DNA of 22,537 nt from an uncultured Erysipelotrichaceae bacterium (GTDB lineage Bacteria; Bacillota_I; Bacilli_A; Erysipelotrichales; Erysipelotrichaceae), in assembly GCA_934675465.1 (NCBI GenBank), contig CAKUQM010000028.1:1-22537 (forward strand), written 5' to 3'. Each line of letters opens with the position of its first letter. Position 1 is the first letter of the stretch. Position numbers and translations under genes: made by a program. The notes beneath the pieces were generated by a model that worked only from the letters and a program-made list of their open reading frames with translations, did no database searches and had not been told where the DNA came from. Below are positions 22,414 to 22,537 of the stretch, one piece after another.

Positions 22414-22471
22414 TGTACCATTTTTGGGACATTGAAAATGTTATTATAAATCTGTAAATGATACCTGTTTT
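22414..22471 (-). promoter_or_regulatory. Possible promoter and operator at the right edge
   Basis: On the minus strand a perfect TATAAT (22443-22448) lies 17 bp from a poor -35 (AAAACA, 22466-22471). An 18-bp interrupted palindrome, TGTACCA-TTTT-TGGGACA (22414-22431), with one mismatched pair, lies just downstream where a repressor would block. Nothing else is recognised in 22371-22537. Confidence 0.3.
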
Positions 22472-22537
22472 TAGAACTTTTCCGTAAAATATGGTGAGAA
22501 AAAGGATATTTTATAGTCTATAATTCATTATCTTCTC

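Overview
The window is an AT-rich bacterial chromosome segment in which every credible gene is on the minus strand. Strong AGGAGG-type ribosome sites, TGA used as a stop (so the standard bacterial code, not the Mycoplasma code), tight TAATG/ATGA gene overlaps and the protein families point to a low-GC Bacillota. An Erysipelotrichia-like gut or oral anaerobe is my best guess, but no rRNA or tRNA is present to confirm it.

Region A (about 1-16390, read right to left) is a large peptide uptake and breakdown locus. Transcription would start upstream of a PepD-type dipeptidase (14959-16389) and an M20D amidohydrolase (13854-14942), which ends in a terminator. A second promoter region precedes oppB-oppC-oppD-oppF-oppA (8177-13685). 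A U-tailed hairpin separates oppA from the next block: an S9 prolyl-oligopeptidase-like peptidase, a second PepD, a divergent guanylate-kinase-like protein, a 442-aa M24 peptidase, an MFS transporter and two tandem M24 Xaa-Pro peptidase paralogues, the last cut by the window edge. The likely logic is import of short peptides by the ABC transporter, trimming by the S9 and M24 enzymes, and cleavage of the remaining dipeptides or amides by PepD and M20.

Region B (about 16390-17280) holds regulatory repeats upstream of the first PepD and one IS200-type insertion sequence of about 720 bp. Its Y1 transposase gene is broken by one extra G in a G5 run. Its leader can form a long hairpin covering the ribosome site and start codon, and the outer arm mirrors the start of tnpA.

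Region C (about 17280-22537) is accessory DNA: an AlbA_2/HATPase/winged-helix regulator with a 12-bp repeat operator array; a compact cassette of WYL regulator, acidic 122-aa protein, LEM-3-like GIY-YIG nuclease, a frameshifted 39-aa ORF and a 58-aa CxxC/membrane protein; then a DnaB-like ATPase fragment lacking its P-loop and two small unknown ORFs. The WYL/GIY-YIG cassette is the best candidate here for an undescribed system, possibly defence or mobile-element related, but that function is inferred from family and context only.
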